A stretch of 64,000 nucleotides of DNA from Branchiostoma floridae (Eukaryota > Chordata > Leptocardii > Amphioxiformes > Branchiostomatidae). Positions 12,225 through 39,465 of this stretch are shown here, in pieces. Under the pieces are notes generated by a model, which was given only the letters and a program-made list of their open reading frames with translations, searched no databases and had not been told where the DNA came from. Where the stretch lies: NCBI RefSeq assembly GCF_000003815.2, contig NC_049987.1:1-64000 (forward strand). The letters run 5' to 3'. The position numbers were made by a program, and so were the translations under genes. Each line of letters opens with the position of its first letter. Within the stretch, counting starts at the first letter, position 1.

Positions 12225-12880
12225 TCAAAGTAGAACAAAATTTGTCAGGAATACCAGAAACGGTTGGTTCACGATGTCAGCTGTTATCGTTACACCACAC
12301 ATAATTCAACGAACATCTGTTCAATCACATTCTGTAACTTCCGCCACGTCAGTTATAACCGACGGTATTGACAGTCCCATACATCGAATACGATGAACAA
12401 AAAAACAAAACGAAACGAAACCCAAATGATCCAAATTACAGAGAATATAGCGGCGATTTGGGAAATAATTCGAGCGGACGACATGCAAAAGAAACGTTAA
12501 GACTTTATTTGACTATTACACGACAAGTCACGTAAATATCCGATACAACTGGATCTATCCCAATATATAATATACCGTGATATTGACAAATAACGAAGGG
12601 CATGAGACAGGAAAAATGTACATGACTGTGACATGACAATATTAATAAGCTGATAATATTGACAGTTCCAAACATAGAAAACATCGTTGAAGAGATTCAA
12701 GAAAATTTGGAGGTACTTTTGATTACCTTTAATAACAGTCACTGATTGATGAAAAACTCTATTAACTGTAAATACAGAACATCATACTAAATTTGAAAGG
12801 GGTGCCCAAAACAGTTGGTAAACGACATCAGCTGTTGTCGTTACATCACACATAATACGACATCTGTTCACATAATTCAC
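12225..12880 (+). repeat. Pair of diverged direct repeats ~540 bp apart
   Basis: The sequence around 12240-12330 (CAGAAACGGTTGGTTCACGA, CAGCTGTTATCGTTACA, ACATCTGTTCA) recurs around 12785-12870 (CAAAACAGTTGGTAAACGA, CAGCTGTTGTCGTTACA, ACATCTGTTCA). This is either a tandem duplication or two copies of one repeat. No coding potential seen between them. Confidence 0.55.
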
Positions 12881-13239
12881 CGTATCTGCTTGGAGATAAG
12901 CTGGTTACCAAACGCCGAAACAACATTACCTGTTCCACAATACCGAAAAGATAGGGGGGATTTCTGAAAATATTACATCGATTATAATAACAGCTACGAC
13001 CAAAAGAAAGGAACGTGCATCATTTCACACCGGTGTACAGGCGACGTGCCAAACCACATACGACTGCGTAAACGGAACATAGAGATATAGGTGCGAACGC
13101 TCACCGAAAAAAAACGTTCACAATACTTTGTCGATGGAGGTTACCCTCCAGTCACAAAGTAACAACAATGATAACTTTCTATCTATGGGTAAGATTCGCT
13201 AGTATTAAAATCAGTCCTTGTTCGATTGTGCCTGCAGAC

Positions 13240-14604
13240 AGTAGTCCACGTTGGAATTCCTTTACCGTACTGCATCGCCTCTGTTCAGTGGTAAGTTCAT
13301 TCCAAAGTGTCGGTCCATAGTGTTATATGCTGCCTTTGAACGACTGCACATGACTCCGGGGTATGTATAGTAGATGACAGGTGGCCGTCCTAGCTTCTGA
13401 AGAGCTTCAATGCAGCGCAGAACGCGTTCTCACTTTCAGGACAGGCGGCGGCATCCACCAGAACATTTGTGATAGGTAAGGAGGTACCGTTTTGTGCATT
13501 GACTTGAAATAAGTTAACAGAGTGTTAACTTCTATACGGTTTGCCAGTGGTTGCATACCTGCATCCTTTAACAAGATTTTTGTTGGTACATGATCCCTGA
13601 GTTTTCTGCAAACCAGTTTGCTGCCCTTTTCATGTCCTGGGAAACGTCCAGCGTAGAGCGTTCGTTTTGTATGTCCACACAATGGTAGCGGTCTGTGAGA
13701 TATGATATAAACCAGGTTATTGTCCCACTGTCCATTCCCATCTTCTGTAGCTTTCCCAATAATATCTGATGGTAAACAGTATCGAACGCTTTTCGTAGAT
13801 CTAAGAAGGCAACAGTGACCTTGCGGATGTTGATTGCAGACTTGATGTCCTCCACTACCTTCAGGACGGCGGTACCGGTGCTGTAGCCTGATTTAACCGC
13901 GCTTCTCAGGCCCGTCATACTGCCTCGCCGATCGCGGGGAGGAGTCTACAAGCTCCGGATAGCTCTTTCAACCTCCTTGGGATAGCGGAGTTTGCGTTAC
14001 ACAGACTACCGGTGCTGTGGTGTTTTCTGAAACCACTTTGGTAAGGCGTAAGCTGGCAACTACTGTTGGTTTTGATGAAGTGCAAGACCTGACTGCACTA
14101 TTTTCTCCATGACTTTGGACACAACATTTAAGATGGGCATCGGATGGTAGTTGGACACGATTTCTCTGCTTCCGGACTTGTAAACGGGGGAGACTCTTGC
14201 CATTTCCAGTCTTTTGGGATTTCGCTCGTTGAATTGACAGTTTGTAAATATGCGTCAATGGCTTGACGATAACTGCAGCAGAGTCCTTGAGAAGCTTTGC
14301 TGGGATCTTGTCTATTCCTGTGGATATTCTAGTCCTCAGTTTGAGAAGTTCGTCTAGCACCTTTGTTTCATCAACTGGCTGTAGACGGAAAGTTGATGCT
14401 GACTCCGGTACGTGTCGAAGAGGGTCGCCTTCTGCCCTTGTGATGTGGCGTACGAGGTCTGTTGCACATGACGAGAAGTATTTTCGCTGAAGTCCTCTGC
14501 CATTTCTGTAGGTTCAGATGTACAGCTATCGCCAGTCGTCGCACTTTCTGAACCTGACAGTTACTCTTTGTTTTTCCTGTAAATATGTTGATTATTTTCC
14601 ACAT
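13240..14604 (-). pseudogene. Non-LTR retrotransposon reverse transcriptase, degraded
   Basis: Reading leftwards on the minus strand, three frames joined by frameshifts give consecutive parts of a LINE reverse transcriptase. About 14390-14240 encodes the N-terminal RT motif region (STGIDKIPAKLLKDSA, then PLTHIYKLSI). About 13918-13680 encodes the first catalytic motif (AFLDLRKAFDTV) and a YLTDR stretch. About 13660-13400 carries a downstream C-terminal region. The segment that should hold the YADD catalytic motif is missing between about 13650 and 13620, and the frame is broken at least twice, so it cannot make an active enzyme. The architecture fits jockey/CR1-type elements of marine invertebrates. 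This is an immobile fossil upstream of the katanin gene. Confidence 0.8.
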
Positions 14605-14723
14605 AACGCTTGGATCACCTGTAGAGTGGCAATGACACCTTTAAAGTGGCTTTCAAAGTGCATTCACACGATTTATTTTAAAGCTTTCCTTGTTCAACAG
14701 GACTTACACAAACTTAAAATTCC

Positions 14724-15326
14724 ATGCTGGCTATTATGGTTAGTAAAATCCTGGAGGAGTCAGGTTTTGCCTACCTTTTGCCAAACAGTGATCATAACAC
14801 TTCTTCATTCGCTCAGTCCGAAGTAAAACAAAGACTGAAAGACACCTTTCTTCAAAACTTTTACTCAGATCTTAACTCTCCTGGCACGAAGGAAAACCAA
14901 GGAAATAAGCTAAGAACCTACAGAAAATTTGAGCATCTGTATGAAAGAGATCTAGAAAAATACCTGGATATAACAAATTTTAGCTATCGCCGAGCCATGA
15001 CTAAACTAAGGATCAGCGATCACCCTCTGGAAATTGAAGCTGGTAGATACAACCGAACTCCTAATGATAGACTATGTATATTTTGCGCTGAGAACCACGT
15101 GCATGTAGAAAACGAAATACACAAATTTGTCCTAGAGTGTTCACTGTACAATGATCTGCGCAATACATTTGTTAATGCTACACATGTAAATCAGAAATAT
15201 GCACACCTAACGAAGGAAATTCTGTTCAAATATCTTATGTCATCATGTGACCATGATATACTGGAAAATCTCTGTAAGTTCGTCTTCAAATGTTTTAGGA
15301 AAAGAGAAGATGCATGTAAACTATAG
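14724..15326 (+). CDS. C-terminal part of a non-LTR retrotransposon polyprotein (200-aa open frame)
   Basis: An uninterrupted 200-residue frame. Residues around 85-140 match the usual end of many LINE ORF2 proteins: a RLRISDHPLEIE-like stretch, GRYNRTP, then a C-x2-C...H...C cluster (CIFC, NEIHKF, VLEC) and SLYNDLRN. Such clusters are probably zinc-binding and lie after the RT domain. The frame is in the opposite orientation to the RT remnant on its left (13240-14604), so the two come from different insertions. There is no RT domain in this frame and no promoter evidence. It is most likely a 5'-truncated retrotransposon copy that has stayed open by recency or chance. Exaptation is possible but unsupported. 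Confidence 0.7.
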   Translation: MLAIMVSKILEESGFAYLLPNSDHNTSSFAQSEVKQRLKDTFLQNFYSDLNSPGTKENQGNKLRTYRKFEHLYERDLEKYLDITNFSYRRAMTKLRISDHPLEIEAGRYNRTPNDRLCIFCAENHVHVENEIHKFVLECSLYNDLRNTFVNATHVNQKYAHLTKEILFKYLMSSCDHDILENLCKFVFKCFRKREDACKL

Positions 15327-15629
15327 TATATGTATACCTTTTCGTTTAATACCTGTTGTATCAAACTGACTGCATTAAGCCCCAATGAATACTAGTATGC
15401 AATAAACTTCATTGTAATTGTCATTGTGGACAGACCTGTCAAACTTTCGATAACAAGTTTTGTGGTGAATGCTGCACTTGATAGGGTAAAACCTGGTCTA
15501 AAAATGTTCCTACCGCTTCTTGCAATTGTGGTGGCATTGAACTTTTGCCACAGTTTGCACACGCACTGATGGCAATACAACTGAGAATGACGTCTTCGTT
15601 TGCGATGAGTGTTCATAAATATTGATTAG

Positions 15630-16367
15630 AGCAAGCGGGGTAATTTGAAAGACCCTTCCTCATTGGCTGATACCCGAGTTCACCAACCATGCCATTGCTC
15701 ATGTTAAATGTCTCGCGTCTCATGGTTTTGATTCAATTAACGACAACGCAAACCTGTTTCCACTGCAACACGGCAGAGGCAACGTCCGCTCATTCATTTA
15801 CCATATTCGGTGAAACGTTGAAGGCGGCGGGCGTTAAAAATTGACGTAGACTCTTTGCCAAATTGGCTAATGAATCATTTTGAAGTGAATTTTTTTGCCA
15901 AAAATGATAACGGGGTCCTATTAGTAAATATCTCATGCACTATCGTCGGACCCTTTGAACTTGATACCAGGGCATAGTCCTGAGGTAAAGACATACAGTT
16001 CTGGGGAACCATTTTTTAGGCTGATATAACGCATCGCGGCTTTCCTATACCGTTTTATATGTGATCTGCCTTGAGAACGGAGGTGACGTACACCACCTCA
16101 CTTGGGGTCTCCATAGGCGAAAAACTGTGTTTTGAGACCTTAAGCCGACAATAACCTCGCGAGAACGAGCGGGATTTGCGCTTTGGACGACGGGTAATTG
16201 ATTCAAAAGGACCAATCAGCAGCTTCCAAATGCTGTCAAAAATTTTGCCAGTCTGTTGTTGCCTTGCAATCCGTAACGTTTACTAAACGTTCACCGAAAA
16301 AAAATTAACGGTAACGTTAACTATCTTCGACATCTGTGGATTTTTTCCTTTCAAGCAGTGAAACAAG
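15630..16367 (+). promoter_or_regulatory. Candidate promoter and non-coding first exon of the katanin-like gene
   Basis: The first coding exon at 17208 starts at a splice acceptor only 10 bases before the ATG, so at least one non-coding exon must lie upstream. This region is richer in CpG than its surroundings. It carries inverted CCAAT boxes (ATTGGCTGA at about 15663, ATTGGCTAA near 15865) and a direct ACCAATCAGC at 16211-16220. A plausible splice donor, AACAAG then GTACGA, lies at 16367/16368, giving a candidate intron 16368-17207. No TATA box was noticed. The assignment is inferred from position. Confidence 0.3.
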
Positions 16368-16462
16368 GTACGATGGTGTTGCAGGCACACTTCATTTTAT
16401 AGCCTTTGCTTGCATTTCTATTTGGATGGGGGAGGGGGTTCCCATATGCCTCAGAGCATAAT

Positions 16463-16565
16463 TTACTCTACAAGCAGAGGTTGAATCGCGCAGATATAGT
16501 AGTAGTCGGAAAAATTACACGGGCGCTCTTCCTACGTAATACTCTAAGACTGCTTGGAGAGTATC
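16463..16565. repeat. Related, partly deleted copy of the foldback at 16891-17027
   Basis: Begins TACTCTACAAGCAGAGGTTGA, continues with AGTAGTAGTCGG and AATTACAC, and ends TGCTTGGAGAGTAT. The right arm is shortened compared with the downstream copy. Confidence 0.6.
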
Positions 16566-16890
16566 AGACATAACGTTAGGTAAGAAAAAAAAAGTTGTTT
16601 CCGTTACCTGTTAAAATAGTAGTCAGTGTTATTCTGTTTGCTAAAGGATGCTTCAAAATGCAAAGTCAATTTCTGCATCTTCCGAGATGGATCACGTAAA
16701 AGACAGAAGGAAAATTATGTTAGTGGTGGTTTTGAGTGCACGATGAAGTGGCCATCACGAAAACTGGAAACGTAAAGCAAGCATGAAAGTTTCTGCATTT
16801 AATTTCCAGTACATGTATACAAATTGTCACCTGCCCCAACAACCCACTAGAAGGTCAAGGGATAGGTGAGGTGAGGGTGAGTATACATAC

Positions 16891-17027
16891 TCTCCAAGCA
16901 GAGGTTGAGTCGCGTAGATTTAGTAGTAGTCGGAAAAATTACACCGGCGCTCCTGTAAGAGGAGCAGCGGTGTAAATTATTCTTCCGACTACTACTTCAT
17001 CTACGCGACTCAACCTCTGCTTGGAGA
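16891..17027. mobile_element. Foldback MITE with TCTCCAAGCAGAGG ends
   Basis: 137 bp. The left arm reads TCTCCAAGCAGAGGTTGA then AGTAGTAGTCGG; the right arm is its reverse complement with few mismatches (CCGACTACTACT, TCAACCTCTGCTTGGAGA). The centre is GCTCCTGTAAGAGGAGC, itself a small hairpin. It lies about 190 bp upstream of the first katanin coding exon, in the presumed first intron. Confidence 0.7.
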
Positions 17028-17217
17028 CTATACCAGTAGTATACAAAAGTCACTCGATCCTTTCTCAGCACTGGACACCAAGTGAAAGCTATGAGTATGA
17101 AACAGAGTATGCCTTCTAAGAGTCTTCACAGCTAGTCACTCAGGACAATTATCTGAACTACCGATGGTTGTATCTAAATGAAGAGTAATTTTTTCCTCTC
17201 ATTCCAGTGCTGATATC

Positions 17218-32489
<15,272 letters not shown>

Positions 32490-34094
32490 TGTTTCAAGAA
32501 GACCTGATCACTTTCCTTAGAATGGACTCACCAGCTGTATCTAGCTGCCTTTGTCTATCAATTAACCTCATCTGAAGTATAGCCTTATACATTTGAAAGT
32601 CCAATTGAAAGTGGGGTAGATAACTAACAACGTAGTAAGAATGATACAAACAAGTTGCAGAAATGTAACGAGAATCTTCTGTCCAGCCAGTGCTTTCTTA
32701 TTCCATTCTTCCCAGACTTACCGCAACTGAATTGTTGTATATGTATACACATGTCCTTCTGTCTTTTCTACTTCAGTACAAATACATGTGTCATAGTGAA
32801 TCCACATTGCATTTACATTGGTAGCATGTCCGTCTAGAAAGCTCGTGCCTCCAGAGCTCATCTTGCTAGTCCCAAGCATGGGATCTACAAAGGACCCCCC
32901 CCACACACACACACAAATACTGCTTTATTTAATAGGTGCATGATTATACTTCACCACATTATAAGATGACTGCTTTACCTTACGTGTACATTATACTTGT
33001 GATTGTGAAGAATGAGATTGTTGGTGTTATTTGAGGTTGTGGCAAATGGAATTTCAGAAACTAGCTCAGAATGATATTTTAAGTTCTATTGAATGGCACC
33101 ATATTTTGTGCACTAGATTGATGTGTACTAGTACCACTGAGTGGTTGGTTCTTAATTATTTATCTGCTGTAGGCCAGTTCACTTACTAAATCTGTCATGG
33201 CTGTCTGGTAGAGTCAATTCCACATTACCATTTGGGTGTTTGTTGCCTTTTATTCTAACATTGGAGCCAGCTTAAAACCTTTGCTTATGGGGCCAACAAC
33301 CCAAATCTACTATTTGTAAGATGTTGCCAATTGTGAAAAAATCACATAGCTGTCACCTATGTGTTTGAAAATTGTTCTAAAAAAGAGATATTTGTATTTT
33401 GGAAACTTTCACAATGTTTCCAACGTATAGAAATGAATTCAAACGTTTTCAAACTTCCACTTTTGATTGCTAGAACAATCTAGAGCTATTGCGACTGAAA
33501 TATTATTTTACTTGAAATCAAATTTAGTTCAAATTTATTACAAATATTGTTTGAACACCCTCTTGGTGATTTGGAATTGGTCTTGTAACAAGGTTGAATA
33601 GATGTCAAAATATTGGATGATACTGTAATTGAGCATGGTTCAAACCTTGATTACATGAAGTTGTAGTTCCCCTTTCATATGATTCAAGTGGTACATGTTC
33701 CTTGGCTGCTGAAAAGCTCCACAGAGCACATTTCCAACAATAAGTAGACTGGGCATAGCCTTAATCTATTGAATTAACCCTCTATACCATACATCATTCC
33801 ATCTTATAACTGAACTTATTATTAGATTTAATTTTTGCTAATGGTCGTGTTGTGAGATATCAATATTCTAGTGAAATTAAGTTTGTGTTCAACATAGGTT
33901 TTTTTTTTACATTTGAATGAACCATCGAGTATTTTTTTGTTCATTCCTTGACAAAGACTGGTGGTGTTCAGTTGGAAAGTTTTGTGTTGGATATTACAGT
34001 TAAACTAGCTCAATAATATTTTTGTTGTTGGCAGAAACACATGCACGAAGCCATGAAGACAGCAATGTTGTATCAGGATGTGTTTGGGATTAAA
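32490..34094 (+). other. Probable KATNAL1 3' UTR and downstream flank
   Basis: AT-rich sequence with no open frame of note and no repeat family recognised, unlike its surroundings, which suggests retained transcript sequence. An ATTAAA poly(A)-signal variant is at 34089-34094. Earlier weak signals cannot be excluded. The exact end is not supported. Confidence 0.35.
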
Positions 34095-34159
34095 TACTGA
34101 TGCAGTTGAGTACAGACGTCCATTTCTTTTTAGCTGTTTGACAATTTAGGTAACTTGTA

Positions 34160-34440
34160 AAGGCCTGGTCACAAAGTGCGTACGATTCCTTGCGATGCGC
34201 GGTATAAGCGCAGTGCGTCGTAAGTCTAAGGAGAATCGGAAGCAATAGTTTAAATATATGTCACAGTAGAGATCACGATCCAGGAGAATGGCCGATCTCT
34301 CCTTGGAGAATCTGCGATTCTGCGAATTGCGATCGGGTTCTCTCCTACACTCCCGTTAAGCTCCAGCTCCGGCCCGCACGTCCCAGCTGCGGCCCGCACG
34401 GTCCAGCTCCGGCCCTTTTTTTCACTGAAGAATTCGCCAA
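34160..34440. repeat. Transposon-end-like and short tandem GC repeats
   Basis: Starts AAAGGCCTGGTCACAAAGTG, a style of MITE terminus, with no partner end found. 34363-34420 has three tandem CAGCTCCGGCCCGCACG-type units. Confidence 0.4.
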
Positions 34441-34898
34441 GAAAGTTTAAAAGTTGCCCATTTAAGAAAATTCCGGGACGACATGCAAAATTTTTAGCGC
34501 ATTCGTTGGCTAACACGTTCGCCCATCCTCTGACCGAATATGACGACCCAAGACCCGCTGGTTTTTGAGATTACCGCATACCTCCCGTCGCGCTACAATA
34601 AGTCAGGCGCGCCTAGGCGTAGAACGCCATAGCCAAGGAAAATTTCCGCTTTACGCACAGAAGGAACGTAACTTTCTTCCGCACTTGCAATTTTGGCCCA
34701 GAGTGCGGACGTAATTTTCTCCACGAGTTCCGCACTGGGCGCATAGTGCGGAGCCCGTGACTTTGGTATACATGCGTATATATTCAAGTCCGTTTGAGGT
34801 GCGTATGAAGCTCTTAGTCTCTACCAGGCTCTACAGGTCGAGGGAAAACTAGTACAAATTGGACAAATATAGATACCATGCCAGATGAGTTAGCTGCA
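34439..34898 (+). repeat. Exact duplicated segment, copy 1
   Basis: Apparently identical, as read, to 36745-37208 (offset 2306) over about 438 bases, then one 4-base difference (ATAA present only in copy 2) near the end. The 64-residue frames on the minus strand of both copies are identical, but nothing in them is recognisable. Copy 1 runs directly into an assembly gap. Confidence 0.85.
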
Positions 34899-35704
34899 NN
34901 NNNNNNNNNNNNNNNNNNNNNNNNNNNNNNNNNNNNNNNNNNNNNNNNNNNNNNNNNNNNNNNNNNNNNNNNNNNNNNNNNNNNNNNNNNNNNNNNNNNN
35001 NNNNNNNNNNNNNNNNNNNNNNNNNNNNNNNNNNNNNNNNNNNNNNNNNNNNNNNNNNNNNNNNNNNNNNNNNNNNNNNNNNNNNNNNNNNNNNNNNNNN
35101 NNNNNNNNNNNNNNNNNNNNNNNNNNNNNNNNNNNNNNNNNNNNNNNNNNNNNNNNNNNNNNNNNNNNNNNNNNNNNNNNNNNNNNNNNNNNNNNNNNNN
35201 NNNNNNNNNNNNNNNNNNNNNNNNNNNNNNNNNNNNNNNNNNNNNNNNNNNNNNNNNNNNNNNNNNNNNNNNNNNNNNNNNNNNNNNNNNNNNNNNNNNN
35301 NNNNNNNNNNNNNNNNNNNNNNNNNNNNNNNNNNNNNNNNNNNNNNNNNNNNNNNNNNNNNNNNNNNNNNNNNNNNNNNNNNNNNNNNNNNNNNNNNNNN
35401 NNNNNNNNNNNNNNNNNNNNNNNNNNNNNNNNNNNNNNNNNNNNNNNNNNNNNNNNNNNNNNNNNNNNNNNNNNNNNNNNNNNNNNNNNNNNNNNNNNNN
35501 NNNNNNNNNNNNNNNNNNNNNNNNNNNNNNNNNNNNNNNNNNNNNNNNNNNNNNNNNNNNNNNNNNNNNNNNNNNNNNNNNNNNNNNNNNNNNNNNNNNN
35601 NNNNNNNNNNNNNNNNNNNNNNNNNNNNNNNNNNNNNNNNNNNNNNNNNNNNNNNNNNNNNNNNNNNNNNNNNNNNNNNNNNNNNNNNNNNNNNNNNNNN
35701 NNNN
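34899..35704. other. Assembly gap (806 N)
   Basis: Estimated gap directly after duplicated copy 1. Open frames of about 300 residues across it are all N. Confidence 0.99.
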
Positions 35705-36598
35705 AGCGGCGCCGATAAAAAGGCAATACGACAAGCTTCAAACCTTTATGTTTCAACTGACAGTTGTAGTCTGACATTTCCATGCATCTTCGTATTTCAC
35801 GAAATAATTTGTTGATTTGGAATGTTTACCGCGGTGCCATTTATGTCCTTTTAACTTTTTTGTCTTTTGATTTGTACATTTTTTTCTGATGTACTACGCA
35901 GAAATCTTAGTTAGATTAGAGATTTTGACCGTATAATACAGCTGTCGATTTACATTTTGTACCAGAATGTACCCTAGCTATGTATCAATCGCTACCCATT
36001 GATGTACTACGTATATATTTCTGCTAGTGATTGGACCCAAATTTTGTAGAGAACTGTATCAATTTACCGTTGCCGTTTTGTCCCGACTTTATTACGTTTT
36101 TAGTAGTTCTTTTCACCAACTTCATCAGGCTCCCTTTATACATTTTTCAAACAATTGAATAATTGTATAGGGAAAGAAGAGATATAGTTTAGGCACATTA
36201 CGTGAAAAAAGTTTGGTACAAATAATATAACGTCACTTTAAGTTGCTCTTGTTGTTTTATTTTGTGCGTGCGTGTGTTTGGCAGTGTGTGTGTGTTTGGC
36301 AGTTTCTTTGGTAGGCTCAGTCGTCCGTGCAGCTCACGGTTTATAGTCGACACTACAAGTGCGGTCCCTCTTGTTGTAACTAAATTGGGACCTTCCAATG
36401 ACCTTTGGCCAAGAAAATTAAACGTTAGACGATGGCGTTACATGTGAGGTGAATGAGTAATGGACCATGTTTACGGCTCGAGCTGCGGTAGATATCTATG
36501 TATATAACGTTACCACAGTTGTTTTGACAAGTTACTAACGTGATTGAAGACGTTTTAGACAGGTTAATTTCGTTATAATTGTAAACAGCAGCTCATGC
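35705..36598. other. No gene recognised
   Basis: AT-rich sequence between two gaps. The start (ATAAAAAGGCAATA at 35714) resembles 37501-37514, hinting that the duplication may continue beyond the gap. Confidence 0.4.
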
Positions 36599-36698
36599 NN
36601 NNNNNNNNNNNNNNNNNNNNNNNNNNNNNNNNNNNNNNNNNNNNNNNNNNNNNNNNNNNNNNNNNNNNNNNNNNNNNNNNNNNNNNNNNNNNNNNNNN
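36599..36698. other. Assembly gap (100 N)
   Basis: Exactly 100 N, the usual code for unknown length. It is followed by a small hairpin (CAGCACTGGAAATCCAGTGCTG, 36702-36723). Confidence 0.99.
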
Positions 36699-36744
36699 TG
36701 TCAGCACTGGAAATCCAGTGCTGAAACGTCCTCAGCACTGGATT

Positions 36745-37208
36745 AAGAAAGTTTAAAAGTTGCCCATTTAAGAAAATTCCGGGACGACATGCAAAATTTT
36801 TAGCGCATTCGTTGGCTAACACGTTCGCCCATCCTCTGACCGAATATGACGACCCAAGACCCGCTGGTTTTTGAGATTACCGCATACCTCCCGTCGCGCT
36901 ACAATAAGTCAGGCGCGCCTAGGCGTAGAACGCCATAGCCAAGGAAAATTTCCGCTTTACGCACAGAAGGAACGTAACTTTCTTCCGCACTTGCAATTTT
37001 GGCCCAGAGTGCGGACGTAATTTTCTCCACGAGTTCCGCACTGGGCGCATAGTGCGGAGCCCGTGACTTTGGTATACATGCGTATATATTCAAGTCCGTT
37101 TGAGGTGCGTATGAAGCTCTTAGTCTCTACCAGGCTCTACAGGTCGAGGGAAAACTAGTACAAATTGGACAAATATAGATACATAACATGCCAGATGAGT
37201 TAGCTGAC
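36745..37208 (+). repeat. Exact duplicated segment, copy 2
   Basis: See 34439-34898. Beyond 37208 this copy continues into unique sequence with no recognised gene. Confidence 0.85.
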
Positions 37209-37863
37209 CGAGAAGTATGGTTAGCGACCCAGCTAACCCGTCTGACATTTGACCTGTTTACGTTTGTCCAATTTCAATTTCTATTATTTTTCCAACGACC
37301 TGTGGAGCCTGGTGGAGGCAAATACTCCCATGCGCGCCTCATACACGCAGGTGTGACCCCACCTTTATGTGACAGGGATGGTTTTCAGGCGAGAAATAAG
37401 GGAGGCTCCGGCGGTTGCCTAAGAACAAATGTATGATAATGAGCCTCACAGGACATGACGCCACCTCTTGCACGCAGACAAGTTAAGACAAAACATTCCT
37501 CATAAAAAGGCAATAGTTCAATCAATTTTGGTGTCTTTTTGACCATTCCATGGACCGCACGGGCAGAATAGATCACAGGAAAAGAAGTGTGCGATAAACC
37601 TAGCCCGCATACTAGTTAATACAACAGTCACGATGACAGAATTACTCACTAGGTCAAAGGAAGTTTACAAACAAACGGCCTGAGTTGGGCCAAGTTGGTT
37701 GGGCGAAACTCGTCCGGCCAGCGGGCATACTTCATCCGGTTTTCGACACGCACATGCATCCGCCACCATCTTTATTTTTAACATGACAATTTTAGTCGAA
37801 ATTCGACGCAAACTGGCCGAATCCGACACAAAAACGCGCTAGTTATCATTAACACATCAAGAT

Positions 37864-38290
37864 TTGAAAATGACGCGATCGTTATGGGCAGGGATTTGGT
37901 CGCGTTGGCCAGGTGGTCGTCATGCTTACGTCAATAATATGGGGGAAATTTTGAACCGAGAAAAGGCGGGCCAGGTGGTTACATTAGGCGCGAATCCGAT
38001 CCGGGACCACAGCGGGCTGAAGCCCATGTATCCACAGCGCATTACCCTTACCCCCAAGCGTAAACTTTTCAATTTTTTCTTCCGCTATATGACTATGCCC
38101 CCCTTNNNNNNNNNNNNNNNNNNNNNNNNNNNNNNNNNNNNNNNNNNNNNNNNNNNNNNNNNNNNNNNNNNNNNNNNNNNNNNNNNNNNNNNNNNNNNNN
38201 NNNNNATTAATAGAGCTCGCAGACTCGTCGTCCGACCGAATCGCGCTTATGTGAAGAGGTAGTCGCTTGGGCAGGTTTGACTGTATATGA
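37864..38290 (+). repeat. Relative of the GTGGCC-AGGTGG repeat, interrupted by a gap (38106-38205)
   Basis: GGCCAGGTGGTCGTC and the terminal GGGCAGGTTTGACTGTATA match the family at 39295-39465, 40645-40735 and 41400-41580. An open frame across the 100-N gap is not credible. Confidence 0.5.
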
Positions 38291-39294
38291 TATATGGGAA
38301 AAGTGCAAGGAAGAGCCTCCCTAACGTGATCCGTATAGCCAGCTATTGCTAACGTTATATGTCAGGTAGAATATGACAGGTCAGGTAGTGTAAGTGTGCG
38401 TTCAGCGTGACAATAAAGATATTTGCCATTGCGAGTGTTTCATTGTTTGTTTCATACCGTATTGTTGTTGTAGGTGTATTTTAGTATTCGTGTTTTTATA
38501 CATTTGCCTGACTGTGCACGTGTTTGCTTTCAACTCACCCCGCAAAATCTTCGCCAAGCGAGTTTCGTAATTACTAATTGGTCCCCCTGTGCGGCCCCCC
38601 CTGTGGGACCAGCAGACAAACAAACAAGCTCGAGGTGTGCATCCAGGAAATAGTTTGATTTCTTTTTTTCTTCTCTTTTTCTTTCCAGGGCCATATATTC
38701 AGTGCAGAAATATTGCAATCTGCATTGTTAACTTATCAAAACATATTGTATTTCAGTAAATTTCACCCTCCATCACCACTGTTTCCTGTACCTGTGTTTT
38801 CCAGGCGGACATGATAACCTTTGACCCAGGGAAGCTGCGTAACCAATGACGCAAATGAAAAAGTCCACTTTCTCTAACAGGGTTCCTATCAAAATTGTTG
38901 ATACTTGCAATAGGATAAATTTGAACGTCTTTTATTTCAAACAAAAAAAATAACGTTATTTTATTCAAAACGAAATATTCGTTGTCAAATATTTCAAAAG
39001 CTATAGAACGATGGTGATTACGGTACCCGTCTTGTAACGTTACACGTACTTTACCCCCGTCATGGGAATGGTATATTCCAGATTGATGTCAGAAGCCTTG
39101 GGGGATCCTTGGGAGATCGGACGTGGGACGTGTTGTTTTCGAGTGAAAACTCAGATTTAATTGATTTTTTTTTCCACTCATTAAGCAGAGAAAGGTGCTA
39201 GAGATGGCTCTAAGGGAGGGCGCTGCATAAACCATTTCACAGGGGAAGAGATCAGGTAAGTAATAATTAAGGGTCGACTTAGGGGGAAAATTAT
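38291..39294. other. No gene recognised
   Basis: Short frames only; no repeat family from this window recognised. Confidence 0.4.
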
Positions 39295-39465
39295 TTCCAG
39301 CATGATGGCCACTCAAGGGACCGGACAAATGTGGCCACTATAGGCAGGTGGCCTCTGTATAGAGGTGGCAACTTGTAGATAAAATACCCAAGGGACCAAC
39401 AAAAAGTGGCCACCATGGACAGGTGGCCCCTCTGTAGAGGTGGCCCCTAAATACAGGTTTGACTG
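39295..39465 (+). repeat. AGTGGCCACTATGGACAGGTGG-type repeat
   Basis: Tandem passages of AAGGGACCNACAAAAAGTGG, CACTATGGACAGGTGGCC and ending CAGGTTTGACTGTAT. Other copies at 40645-40735 (inverted start) and 41400-41580; the end alone is seen at 18607-18622 and 38272-38285. Non-coding dispersed repeat. Confidence 0.65.

Noticed and set aside
34814-35783. Open frames of ~300 residues on both strands
   Set aside because: They consist almost wholly of N from the assembly gap 34899-35704. The same applies to frames at 38-375, 42877-43707, 45918-46401 and 37864-38262.
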